From IMG/VR virus record IMGVR_UViG_3300023440_000036, positions 1 to 20,218 of that record: 20,218 bases of DNA, one strand, 5' to 3'. The notes beneath the pieces were generated by a model. It saw only the letters and a list, made by a program, of their open reading frames with translations, did no database searches and had not been told where the DNA came from. This document shows, piece after piece, positions 13,684 to 20,218 of this stretch (position 1 is the first letter of the stretch; every line of letters starts with the position of its first letter). The stretch is from a virus. The translations under genes and the position numbers were made by a program.

Positions 13684-13690
13684 AAATGAA
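13662..13690 (+). repeat. 10-bp tandem repeat across a gene junction
   Basis: AAAAATGAGT is present at 13662-13671 and 13672-13681, with AAAAATGA at 13682-13689 that carries the ATG of the next ORF. The repeat supplies the end of one gene and the start of the other. Confidence 0.85.
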
Positions 13691-13793
13691 CATATTCAAA
13701 CAGATCATAACTAACCGAGCCTTTAACGACTTGTTGTTGTTCGTAGTAGTTGTTGCGGTTTGGATAGGTATATTCCAATCGATGACTGAATAA
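13686..13793 (+). CDS. Very small membrane protein (35 aa)
   Basis: ATG 13686 overlaps the repeat and lies 2 nt past the upstream stop. It reads MNIFKQIITNRAF and then a strongly hydrophobic helix LLLFVVVVAVWIGIF (about res. 16-30), ending QSMTE at TAA 13791-13793. One short basic head and one transmembrane span is typical of small phage membrane proteins. There is no separate ribosome-binding site, so coupling to the upstream gene is likely. It is followed after 6 nt by the next promoter. Confidence 0.55.
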   Translation: MNIFKQIITNRAFNDLLLFVVVVAVWIGIFQSMTE

Positions 13794-13799
13794 AAACAG

Positions 13800-13828
13800 T
13801 TTACTTTTATACAAACTTAGTGTATAAT
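13800..13828 (+). promoter_or_regulatory. T4-type early promoter
   Basis: TTTACT (13800-13805) and TATAAT (13823-13828) have a 17-nt spacer. It drives the pair at 13866 and 14327. Confidence 0.88.
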
Positions 13829-13865
13829 TAACATCTTAATATACAATCAGGAGATTTTAGAAATT

Positions 13866-14330
13866 ATGTTTATCAAAATAAACGACAAGATTATAAATTT
13901 GACAAATGTGAGTAACATTCATATTTTAGAACGTAAGAAGCGCATTATTTTCAACATGAATTACTCAGTTCAGATTAAAACAAACCAAGGCGTTCAGAGA
14001 AACGTCAGTGATTATGTTTATTGGGACGCTTTCAGTGAAGAAGAGATGAAAGAAAACTTAAAAACCTTGTGGTCAGATGAAACATTCATTGGTACTTTTT
14101 TATCTGGTGTCGATGACAATGTTTGTATTAACACAGCTGAAATCAGCACAGTTAAGTTCATAGATAGAAAAAATCGTGTTATTTTCAACTTGAGTCATCC
14201 GGTTACATACAACGACAAAGATAACGTTCAACGAATCACGTCTGATTTTGTATATGTTGATTGTATTTCCCAAGAAACTTTCGGCGCATACGTCAAATAT
14301 GTTCAAGAAATGTTGGGGAATTTCAAGTGA
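13866..14330 (+). CDS. Unknown protein made of two duplicated beta-rich halves
   Basis: This encodes 154 aa from ATG 13866; AGGAG is 12 nt upstream. Residues of the first half, LTNVSNIHILERKKRIIFNM ... VQRNVSDYVYWDAFSEEEM, match the second half, INTAEISTVKFIDRKNRVIF ... VQRITSDFVYVDCISQETF. The protein is thus an internal duplication of a domain of about 65 aa, probably beta-sheet with a final helix. The two copies share RKxRxIFN and VQRxxSDxVYxD. No catalytic motif is seen, and I do not recognise the family. It overlaps the DsbA-like gene by 4 nt, so both are made together. Confidence 0.72.
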   Translation: MFIKINDKIINLTNVSNIHILERKKRIIFNMNYSVQIKTNQGVQRNVSDYVYWDAFSEEEMKENLKTLWSDETFIGTFLSGVDDNVCINTAEISTVKFIDRKNRVIFNLSHPVTYNDKDNVQRITSDFVYVDCISQETFGAYVKYVQEMLGNFK

Positions 14331-14623
14331 GTAATTCAGCAGCCCCTGGTTCAGTTCAAGAAGCCCAAGCTAATGTTGAAGAGTTTGCAATTCAACTGTT
14401 GATTAAACTACACGAGAAAAAAACAATCGACAACGATATTAAAGAACTCAAACAAACCTTCAAAGAGGAAGGAGTCCCTGTGCAAATCGTGTCCAGTATT
14501 ATCAACCGCATCAAAGCTGATAAGAAAAAATCAGAATCAGAAATATTCGAAGCCGAAACTATCCGTGAGTGGTTAGAACTTAATTCTAAAATTGACGACT
14601 CTATCGGTATGTTGGTAGATTAA
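14327..14623 (+). CDS. dsbA: DsbA-like double-stranded DNA-binding protein
   Basis: GTG 14327 overlaps the previous stop as GTGA and has GGGGA 7 nt upstream, giving 98 aa (T4 DsbA is 89). The C-terminal part, DIKELKQTFKEEGVPVQIVS ... RIKADKKKSESEIFEAETI, lines up with T4 DsbA (ELIKDIRIRAKDELGVDGKM ... LLALYHKDNRDVFEAETEEV). The shared points are the helix pattern, the central gly/val turn and FEAET. In T4 this small dsDNA-binding protein affects late promoters, and its gene lies in the cluster 33-dsbA-rnh, close to 59 and 32. Here gp32 and rnh are also nearby, which supports the call. The similarity is short and based on memory of the T4 sequence. Confidence 0.65.
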   Translation: MSNSAAPGSVQEAQANVEEFAIQLLIKLHEKKTIDNDIKELKQTFKEEGVPVQIVSSIINRIKADKKKSESEIFEAETIREWLELNSKIDDSIGMLVD

Positions 14624-14819
14624 ACTTGTTATTTCTGGTAAAATGGGTGACTTAACGTGACTTACGTCGTATTACATTTGTTTAATCTATGGTCGTGTGT
14701 GTGTGTATAAATGTTCAAATAAGGTTCTCATTGGAAAATAACAATGAGAGCCGCTTTTGTGTGGATTGTGAATTTTTTCAAAATCGACCTTCGTACGAAA
14801 TTCAGTAAAGGGTGACATT
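14624..14819 (+). other. Non-coding stretch holding a (GT)6 run and a terminator
   Basis: Apart from the (GT)6 run at 14695-14706, a near-late box TATAAATG at 14706-14713 and the terminator at 14723-14758, I see no gene or known signal here. Confidence 0.6.
14723..14758 (+). terminator. Terminator hairpin after the DsbA-like gene
   Basis: GGTTCTCATTG (14723-14733) pairs with CAATGAGAGCC (14742-14752) over 11 bp with one G-U pair and an 8-nt loop. Only a short CTTTT tail follows, so termination may be partial. Confidence 0.75.
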
Positions 14820-14993
14820 GTGAGTAGGACACATTGTAGAAGTGCTAGAGATACAGGTGGAAAATGTCAAGATGGGCTGTTTTTACAATCGCGTGTTGGT
14901 TTTTTCAAACGAATCATGTTGATGTTTAGCAAACGCCAATGGTCTTTCACCAAACGCCTCAAACAAAAGGAGACTCAACAACATGTTGTATAA
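14820..14993 (+). CDS. Possible small basic protein, unknown
   Basis: GTG 14820 follows AAAGGG by 7 nt and opens 57 codons (VSRTHCRSARDTGGKCQDGL at the start, stop 14991-14993). The product is very basic, with FFKRIMLMFSKRQWSFTKRLKQK in its second half split over two helices, and three or fewer acidic residues. It overlaps the next ORF by 11 nt and contains its ribosome-binding site. Real coding is plausible from the ribosome-binding site and spacing, but there is no family support. Confidence 0.4.
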   Translation: MSRTHCRSARDTGGKCQDGLFLQSRVGFFKRIMLMFSKRQWSFTKRLKQKETQQHVV

Positions 14994-15141
14994 AAACGAA
15001 ACTGAAGTAAAAATTGGTGATTTGTGCATGTTACAAAACGGTAAAGTAGGAACAGTGACCGTCTGTGGAGGTGTGTTGTTTCAAAAAAGTAAATATGAAA
15101 TGACTAAAATCACAGACAGAACTTTGATTAAACTTTCTTGA
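14983..15141 (+). CDS. Small beta-rich protein, unknown
   Basis: This encodes 52 aa from ATG 14983 with AAGGAG at 14967-14972. It contains VKIGDLCMLQNGKVGTVTVC, an SH3/KOW-like pattern of alternating strands with conserved glycines, and ends KITDRTLIKLS. Its stop TGA (15139-15141) overlaps the TTG start of the Cas4-like nuclease. Translation of the two is probably coupled, which hints at a shared job. No family is assigned with certainty. Confidence 0.6.
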   Translation: MLYKNETEVKIGDLCMLQNGKVGTVTVCGGVLFQKSKYEMTKITDRTLIKLS

Positions 15142-15827
15142 ACGGGTCTTTAAAACACACACCTTATTCATTCTCCAAGTTAAACACCCACCACCAATGC
15201 AACCGTAGGTTTAATTATCAATATTTGCTAAAGTTACCTCAGGAAAAAACAGACAGAACCTCTTTATTAAAAGGTTCCGCCGTTCATTCAATTCTAGAAC
15301 ATTATCCATCCAAAAGCACGCATAAATTAGCTCCAACGTACCAACACATCGTTGATAAATTCGTTAAAACAGAGATTGGTAAAAAATACCTAAATGCAAA
15401 ATCAACGCGTGAGATGAAGTTAGCTTTCGATTCGAACTTAAACGCTGTTAGTTTTTTTGACAAAACAGCTTTATTTCGCGGAGCTGTTGATTTGTTAACT
15501 GTGATTGATGAAATTTTACACATTTGTGATTATAAAACTGGTAAGTATAAAGAACAAAAGTGGCAAAATTACGACCAACTGATGTTTTACGCTATTTATT
15601 TCTTCAACATGTATCCTAAAATCAACACGATTAAACTAAGTTACATATACGTAGAACATGACTTAGAAAATGAACTAACATTAACTAGAGAATACTTAGA
15701 CAACTACACTTCCGAAATGTTCTCTAAAATCAAAGCCGCCGAAACCGACGAAATGTTTGAAAAAAACGTCTCCAAATTGTGTGATTGGTGTCCTTATAAG
15801 AAAGTCTGCTCAGAAAATGTAAAATAA
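15138..15827 (+). CDS. Cas4/AddB-like PD-(D/E)XK exonuclease with Fe-S cluster
   Basis: This encodes 229 aa. TTG 15138 is the only start downstream of the in-frame stop at 15129 and upstream of the conserved YSFSKLNTHHQC. The fourth iron-sulfur ligand is Cys21 and the other three are Cys215, Cys218 and Cys224 (CDWCPYKKVC). Nuclease motifs are His50 in GSAVHSILEHY, Asp118 in FRGAVDLL, Asp131-x-Lys133 in ICDYKTGKY and Gln147 in QLMFYAIY. All ligands and catalytic residues are in place, so it should be an active ssDNA exonuclease of the Cas4/RecB-nuclease type. No CRISPR genes are nearby; phage copies are thought to serve recombination or replication. It is coupled to the 52-aa gene by a TTGA overlap. 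Confidence 0.88.
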   Translation: MNGSLKHTPYSFSKLNTHHQCNRRFNYQYLLKLPQEKTDRTSLLKGSAVHSILEHYPSKSTHKLAPTYQHIVDKFVKTEIGKKYLNAKSTREMKLAFDSNLNAVSFFDKTALFRGAVDLLTVIDEILHICDYKTGKYKEQKWQNYDQLMFYAIYFFNMYPKINTIKLSYIYVEHDLENELTLTREYLDNYTSEMFSKIKAAETDEMFEKNVSKLCDWCPYKKVCSENVK

Positions 15828-15902
15828 ACTATTCGAACCATCATAACCTTCCAATAAGAAAAACTTCAAACTTTGCTATTTTGCATTCATTAACATAGTT
15901 GT

Positions 15903-15910
15903 TATAAATA
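15903..15910 (+). promoter_or_regulatory. T4-type late promoter of the capsid gene
   Basis: An exact TATAAATA lies 42 nt before the capsid ATG. The predicted start near 15916 leaves a leader of about 36 nt with the AGGAA ribosome-binding site. No early-type -35 is nearby. Confidence 0.8.
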
Positions 15911-15951
15911 CATAATAAAACATGTATTTTATATACACGACGAGGAAATCA

Positions 15952-16848
15952 ATGGTTAAAATTTTAGAAAACACAGTAGGACCTGCTGACATTAACATAG
16001 CTACTACTGACGAAAACTTGACGGTTGAACAGATGTTTCAGCAAGTTAAGTTACCTTCTTTAGGACGTGAGATTTTCTCAGTTCAACAAATGCACGGACC
16101 CACAGCCGCTTTGTTCAACATTAGAAACAGAGTTGCTCAACCCGGTAACCCAATAACTTTAACAAACGCTAACGATTTTCAATTAATTAGAAGTGAAGTC
16201 GCTTGTTTCCCAAGTGTAGCTATTTCAACCGGAATCACTCAAGAGATGACTCAGGATTTGAAATCCCAGTACGGAATGGAAGCTAATAAAATAATCGGTT
16301 CTTTGTTGAGAGGTTTGGCAAACGATGATGAAAATGCAAACACGTTGGCTTTTTTAAATGCTAATTCTTTAAACGGTCCTAGTTTAACATTATCTCCAAC
16401 AGTTAGAGCTAATGCAGAATTGACTTTGTTCACGGTGACTCAACGTGTTCAGGAGTTAGTTTTGAAAATGAACTCTTTGCATTTGGTAACGTTTGACGCA
16501 TTTGCAGTTTTGCCGGCGAGAGAATTGGCTGGGGTTATGGCTTTAGCTAATTACGCCCAAGGTGAAGTTCGAGAAAGCAATTCTAGTCTTTACGTAGCTA
16601 AAATTGGTAAAACTAAGTTTTACTTAAATCCAGACCCTTTGAGTACAACAGCTTATGTGGGTCTATTAGACCCTTTGAATATGAGCAAATCAAGCGCTGT
16701 TTTCTCACCTTATGAAGAAACTGTAGTTAACGGAGTTAATCCAGACACGGGTGCCGAACATTACCACATTTACAACCGTTACGCAATCGCAGTATCTCCT
16801 CTTCATAGACTAAACGAAGAATTGCTACATATGTTTAATATAGTATAA
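15952..16848 (+). CDS. Small gp23-family (HK97-fold) capsid protein
   Basis: This encodes 298 aa. ATG 15952 has CGAGGAAA upstream; ATG 15922 has no ribosome-binding site. Similarity to T4 gp23 runs along the chain. The N-arm LGREIFSVQQMHGPTAALFN resembles gp23 IFDICGVQPMNSPTGQVFALR. ITQEMTQDLKSQYGMEANKI resembles the gp23 SIELAQDLRAVHGMDADAEL region. KTKFYLNPDPLSTTAYVGLL ... AVFSPYEE and YNRYAIAVSPL resemble the end of the P domain (YYAPYV ... FKTRYGI). It is far shorter than gp23 (521 aa) or gp24 (427 aa). It lacks the long N-terminal scaffold-cleaved arm and the insertion domain. It may be the true major capsid protein of a distant lineage, or a paralogue. The single late promoter supports abundant late expression. 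Its stop codon lies in an 11-bp repeat. Confidence 0.78.
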   Translation: MVKILENTVGPADINIATTDENLTVEQMFQQVKLPSLGREIFSVQQMHGPTAALFNIRNRVAQPGNPITLTNANDFQLIRSEVACFPSVAISTGITQEMTQDLKSQYGMEANKIIGSLLRGLANDDENANTLAFLNANSLNGPSLTLSPTVRANAELTLFTVTQRVQELVLKMNSLHLVTFDAFAVLPARELAGVMALANYAQGEVRESNSSLYVAKIGKTKFYLNPDPLSTTAYVGLLDPLNMSKSSAVFSPYEETVVNGVNPDTGAEHYHIYNRYAIAVSPLHRLNEELLHMFNIV

Positions 16849-16907
16849 AAACAGTATAAAAACAGTATAAAAACAGTATAAAAACAGTATAAAAACAGGA
16901 TTAAAAC
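16842..16907 (+). repeat. 11-bp tandem repeat, 5 perfect plus 1 decayed copy
   Basis: AGTATAAAAAC is repeated at 16842, 16853, 16864, 16875 and 16886. The sixth, AGGATTAAAAC (16897-16907), carries the AGGA ribosome-binding site of the next gene. The first copy contains the capsid stop codon TAA (16846-16848). Each unit holds TATAAAAA, one base from the late box TATAAATA. Confidence 0.95.
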
Positions 16908-16909
16908 AA

Positions 16910-17179
16910 ATGAACTTTTCATCGATGTTATCAGAAACTACAGAAGTCCACTTAGGTGGTCTTAGTGAGGTTAGAGGGATTAAAACAAATGAAACAAACG
17001 TTCAAGAATCACCTAAAGACTTACTAAGAGCTTCTGGGTTCAAAATCAAGACAGTAACTCCGACAAGTTTTGGGGTAGAGATTGAATTTGCGACTAAGTA
17101 TCAAGACCTTGATATTGAAGAAGTGTTGCAGGATTTTAACATTAAACTAAAAGGCAGGTCTGTGTTTATCGTTGATTAA
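16910..17179 (+). CDS. Unknown 89-aa protein, possible packaged peptide
   Basis: This encodes 89 aa from ATG 16910, with AGGA 9 nt upstream inside the last repeat unit. The N-terminus MNFSSMLSETTEVHLGGLSE recalls the leader of the putative head protein at 1452 (MNFKEFL). It contains two L-x-E sites (LSE|T, LSE|V) of the type cut by the T4 prohead protease. The rest is a small alpha/beta domain (TVTPTSFGVEIEFATKYQDL ... GRSVFIVD). It follows the capsid gene directly, so co-expression is likely. The head link is inference; the family is unrecognised. Confidence 0.62.
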   Translation: MNFSSMLSETTEVHLGGLSEVRGIKTNETNVQESPKDLLRASGFKIKTVTPTSFGVEIEFATKYQDLDIEEVLQDFNIKLKGRSVFIVD

Positions 17180-17183
17180 ATCG

Positions 17184-17212
17184 TGTACTTTATCGAACGA
17201 TTGATGTATAAT
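17184..17212 (+). promoter_or_regulatory. Early-type promoter
   Basis: TGTACT (17184-17189, in GTGTACTTTATC) and TATAAT (17207-17212) are 17 nt apart. It drives the helicase gene. Confidence 0.78.
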
Positions 17213-17270
17213 ACCAACTTAGGATTCAACATGGCGTAATATCTTGTCAGAAGGAGCTTTAAATTCACAC

Positions 17271-19967
17271 ATGAACGATACACAAAATAACGAAATTGCG
17301 AAAATAACAATATTCCACGCAGACACTAAGAATAAAATCCCATACTCCCCTTTTGGGGATAAGACGTTTGTGTTTGAAACCGTGGAAGTTAAAAGCAATA
17401 TAGCGTTTTTCAACGTGCTAGTTAGTCGGTTTATTTTAAACATCCCTTTGGATTTACAAGAACCAATTCGAACATACAGGCGGAAAAAAAACCTAGATGA
17501 ATTTTACTTCGGCTGTGTAGATTATTTAATTTTAGACATAGATGATGTGTTTACTAAAAAAGGCAAAGACGCAGTTGTTGATTTTTTCAGAGATTTCAAA
17601 GTGATTTTGGGAGCTTCTAGGTCTTACAACGGAATTGATAATTTCAGAATGAAAGGTGTTTTGTTCACGGAACAGATGTCTTTTTTGGAATGTAAGCGCG
17701 TTTTGAAAAACATCCATTTGAAGTTGAAGGATTACTGCACGATTGACGAACACGTTGGGAGGAAGACTACTTTAAACGCGCCTATGTTGAGAAATGATGT
17801 GTTTTTCAACAACGAAAATGGTTCTTTGTACTCGCATGCAGAAACCCACGAAGTTTCTAAAATTGACAAAGTTAAGTCTAGTTATTCGAAAGGTGTAAAC
17901 GGATCTCAAGTACACGCAACTAAGTTAAACGTACGAGATTTGAAAGGTGTTAAAGTTAACACTATCGACCAGTTGTGTTTGAAGGCTTTTGAATCTATGG
18001 GATATACGGCTGTCAAAACTAACGAAAACGGTTCTATAACTTTCAAACACACGAGTGAAGTTAAATCAATAGGTGGTTATTTTTGGTTTAGAGAATCCCC
18101 TTACACTATGCACCACTTCAATTCTTTAAAAACTGTCGAGATATACGACTCAATTAGGAAACTACAAAAAGCCAAAGACTTGATGAAAACAAACCTGAAC
18201 TACTCGGATGAGTTTGAAAACTTCAACACTTCTACTAAAGTAATTCAAGTAAATCAAAAATACCTAACTCTAACCACTGATGTAAAATCGGCCTGTTCTG
18301 AATTTATAAGCGCTGAAGGGGGGTTGTTTAGTATTCGTTCTCCTATGGGGACTGGAAAATCAACAATCATCCACCACTTGATTAAAGAAGCTAACAACCA
18401 AGATATGAGTGTTTTGATAATAACTAACAGAATTTCAGTAGCTAACGACTTTAGTGAGAAATACGGAGTTAAAGTTTACAACCGAGACCAGTACGACATC
18501 GGAGATTCGTTAATCTGTCAATTTGACTCGCTTTGGAAGTACAACATTAGATTGTTCGACGTTGTTGTTATGGATGAATTCATAAGTCTTATGATGCACT
18601 CAAGAAGCAACTTGAATAATTCAAACTTGAACATTAGTAAATTTTTCGGTTCTTTTAATAAAAAGTTAATAATAGCAGATGCGTTTTTAACAGGTTACGA
18701 AAACTTCTTACTGAGTAACAAAACAGAAAACGTGTACATGGTTGATAATCTATACCGTGATTGTGTCGAGTTGAACTTATATGAAGATTTTAACAACTTC
18801 GTTAAAAATTTAGTTGAAAAATGCACAACAGAAAAATGTACAGTTTCTTGCACTTCTTTGAGTTTTTTAAACTCGCTACAGCTGTTGTTGCAAAATAAAG
18901 GAGTGAAAGTTGTAACTCTAACAGCATTGACTCCTAAAAGCACAAAACAACTCCTGTATGAATCTTTTAAACAACCAGATACCAAATACGACGTTTTATT
19001 ATACAGCCCAACGCTGACAGTTGGAGTATCCAACTTGAATTATGTGAATACACATTGGCATTTTGACAGTTCTATGAGTACAGATGCAGTTAGTTCAATC
19101 CAGATGATTAAACGAACTAGGAAAGTGAAACAAATCAACGTGTTTATCAAAGAACGAACCAACTATATCAAAACTACCTACAATACGATCAAAGATGAGT
19201 ACATGAGCAACATCAGTAAAAATGTAGACCAAAACTTCCTGTATGAAATAGATGACTATGGAGAAACAGTCCTTTCTAAAAATGGTAAAAAAGCTATCAA
19301 AATCGACGTTTTTAAAAATGTACTCGAATTTAACCACAAAGCAGCTACTATTTGGCTTATGAAATACCACTTCGCTAAAAAACCAAACATAAATAAACGG
19401 ACATTTGAAAGCAACATCCTTAGCAAATATACGAAAATGATAAAAGATGACTCAAAACTCGTTAAGAAATCAGCAATTACAGAATATTTGAAATTGAACA
19501 ACCTACAAAGAACTCAACTAATTGACGACACTTCAGCTGACCGAACTTTGCAAATATTAGCCGAAATGGACGATGAAATTAAACTAACATGCCCTGATGA
19601 AATAAGACAACAAATCATAGAACTCTCCATTAAAGATTATATGTTTTTGGATAAATGCCGGATGTTCAAACACGTCAAACAATACACAACTAAAGAAATA
19701 AACTCAGAAGATGTAAAATACCTAATTCAAGAATCTGTAATCAACAACAAAGATGTACTCGGAACTTACAACAACTTGCTCAAATTTGGACAAAATCAAA
19801 TACTTCCGTGGTATCAACAAAAATACATCAATAAAAACAAACAACTAAAATCAATCCTAAACGAATGCGGGTATAAAGTGCAAACTAAAAATAACTTCAA
19901 AACTATCGGATACCGAGCTTACGTCGTTGATGAAAATGTAAACATGTATTCTAAATATATCAAATAG
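17271..19967 (+). CDS. Large replication helicase: primase-like N-domain plus origin-binding-type SF2 helicase
   Basis: This encodes 898 aa from ATG 17271 (AAGGAG at 17251-17256). TTG 17244 in the same frame has no ribosome-binding site. The N-domain has LDIDD (res. 88-92), RMKGVLF (126-132) and TIDEH (157-161), a spacing like archaeo-eukaryotic primase active sites (DxD ... basic ... hD). The helicase core has Walker A SPMGTGKST (357-365), Walker B VVVMDEF (431-437), a later SPTLTVGVSN and an arginine motif QMIKRTRKVKQINVF. These are typical of UL9/Herpes_ori_bp-like SF2 helicases found in large DNA phages and viruses. The C-terminal 250 residues are helical and unassigned. It likely unwinds or primes phage DNA. 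It ends with the window's only TAG stop among intact genes, whose AG forms part of the next ribosome-binding site (AGGAAA). Confidence 0.75.
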   Translation: MNDTQNNEIAKITIFHADTKNKIPYSPFGDKTFVFETVEVKSNIAFFNVLVSRFILNIPLDLQEPIRTYRRKKNLDEFYFGCVDYLILDIDDVFTKKGKDAVVDFFRDFKVILGASRSYNGIDNFRMKGVLFTEQMSFLECKRVLKNIHLKLKDYCTIDEHVGRKTTLNAPMLRNDVFFNNENGSLYSHAETHEVSKIDKVKSSYSKGVNGSQVHATKLNVRDLKGVKVNTIDQLCLKAFESMGYTAVKTNENGSITFKHTSEVKSIGGYFWFRESPYTMHHFNSLKTVEIYDSIRKLQKAKDLMKTNLNYSDEFENFNTSTKVIQVNQKYLTLTTDVKSACSEFISAEGGLFSIRSPMGTGKSTIIHHLIKEANNQDMSVLIITNRISVANDFSEKYGVKVYNRDQYDIGDSLICQFDSLWKYNIRLFDVVVMDEFISLMMHSRSNLNNSNLNISKFFGSFNKKLIIADAFLTGYENFLLSNKTENVYMVDNLYRDCVELNLYEDFNNFVKNLVEKCTTEKCTVSCTSLSFLNSLQLLLQNKGVKVVTLTALTPKSTKQLLYESFKQPDTKYDVLLYSPTLTVGVSNLNYVNTHWHFDSSMSTDAVSSIQMIKRTRKVKQINVFIKERTNYIKTTYNTIKDEYMSNISKNVDQNFLYEIDDYGETVLSKNGKKAIKIDVFKNVLEFNHKAATIWLMKYHFAKKPNINKRTFESNILSKYTKMIKDDSKLVKKSAITEYLKLNNLQRTQLIDDTSADRTLQILAEMDDEIKLTCPDEIRQQIIELSIKDYMFLDKCRMFKHVKQYTTKEINSEDVKYLIQESVINNKDVLGTYNNLLKFGQNQILPWYQQKYINKNKQLKSILNECGYKVQTKNNFKTIGYRAYVVDENVNMYSKYIK

Positions 19968-19978
19968 GAAACACATTA

Positions 19979-20218
19979 ATGCAACAATCTAGAGTTTTTA
20001 TAGTAGACGTGACCGAAAAAGATTTACAAAACCACCAGTTAGTCATTGAGATAAACGAAATGGAATCAGACTTGCAACTAAGCTTGGAGTTTGTAACATA
20101 CGAAAAATGTTTAAAACAAGTATATCTTACAGCTAACTGTAAAACATCCGTTCATTTTAATTTTTTAGACTGTAGTTGTGTTATGAATTTTGAAGAATTT
20201 AAAATTTTAATATGTACG
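19979..20218 (+). CDS. Unknown protein, 3' truncated by the window
   Basis: ATG 19979 follows AGGAAA (overlapping the helicase stop) and is open for 80 codons to the window end. It begins MQQSRVFIVDVTEKDLQNHQ; the stretch seen is acidic and mixed alpha/beta, with several cysteines (YEKCLK, ANCKTS, LDCSCVMNF). No family is recognised. It is 11 nt from the helicase gene and probably in its operon. Confidence 0.65.
   Translation, partial: MQQSRVFIVDVTEKDLQNHQLVIEINEMESDLQLSLEFVTYEKCLKQVYLTANCKTSVHFNFLDCSCVMNFEEFKILICT

Noticed and set aside
15922-15951. Capsid start at ATG 15922
   Set aside because: No ribosome-binding site; ATG 15952 has AGGAA at proper spacing and gives the better N-terminus.
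15828-15951. T4 middle promoter (MotA box) before the capsid gene
   Set aside because: TTTGCTAT at about 15875 is near the consensus, but its distance to the -10-like TATAAA (about 20 nt) is too long.
17244-17270. Helicase start at TTG 17244 or ATG 17231
   Set aside because: ATG 17231 stops after two codons and TTG 17244 has no ribosome-binding site; AAGGAG favours ATG 17271.
1-20218. tRNA genes, insertion sequences or minus-strand genes
   Set aside because: No cloverleaf with a TTC loop and acceptor stem was found, no transposase motifs, and minus-strand open frames lie opposite convincing plus-strand genes without ribosome-binding sites or family motifs.

Overview
The window reads as part of a low-GC, T4-type myovirus genome. 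Every gene I can support lies on the + strand. Four T4 replication/recombination proteins are recognisable by sequence: a gp45-like sliding clamp, a gp32-like ssDNA-binding protein, a T4 RNase H-type 5' nuclease and a DnaG-type primase. There is also a DsbA-like protein and a small gp23-family capsid protein. Two promoter classes fit this. One is a repeated module, TTTACTTT - 17 nt - TATAAT, which resembles T4 early promoters. The other is the exact T4 late box TATAAATA, upstream of the capsid gene, the gp32 gene and a putative internal head protein. The host cannot be named from the sequence; the promoters imply a sigma70-type bacterial polymerase.

Layout. 1-2940: the tail of an unknown gene, a frame-broken unknown gene, a triple late-promoter array and a 476-aa protein with a T4-like capsid-targeting leader, closed by a terminator. 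2941-5070: accessory block of small genes behind near-identical promoters, with a repeat-disrupted ORF, a broken DUF285-type repeat protein and a broken zinc-ribbon/GIY-YIG homing endonuclease. 5080-6111: a ParM-like actin with its own terminator. 6125-7423: small membrane and hypothetical proteins, one frameshifted. 7437-9680: sliding clamp, a nucleotidyltransferase-like protein and a DUF7448-like protein. 9684-13466: gp32, a dead second endonuclease copy, RNase H and primase. 13475-15827: small proteins, DsbA and a Cas4-like Fe-S nuclease. 15903-20218: capsid protein under a late promoter, an 89-aa protein, a large primase-like/origin-binding-type helicase and a truncated final ORF.

The main unusual signal is a set of short tandem arrays with units of about one DNA turn: 8, 9, 10 and 11 bp, 2-9 copies. 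They sit on promoter elements, ribosome-binding sites and gene starts. In intact genes the unit is 9 bp and keeps frame. The 8-, 10- and 11-bp units lie outside genes, at gene edges, or inside a gene they have broken. Alongside this, about six accessory genes carry frameshifts or nonsense codons while every replication and capsid gene is open. This looks like a slippage or tandem-duplication process filtered by selection, possibly tuning or phase-varying expression; uncorrected assembly errors must be excluded first.
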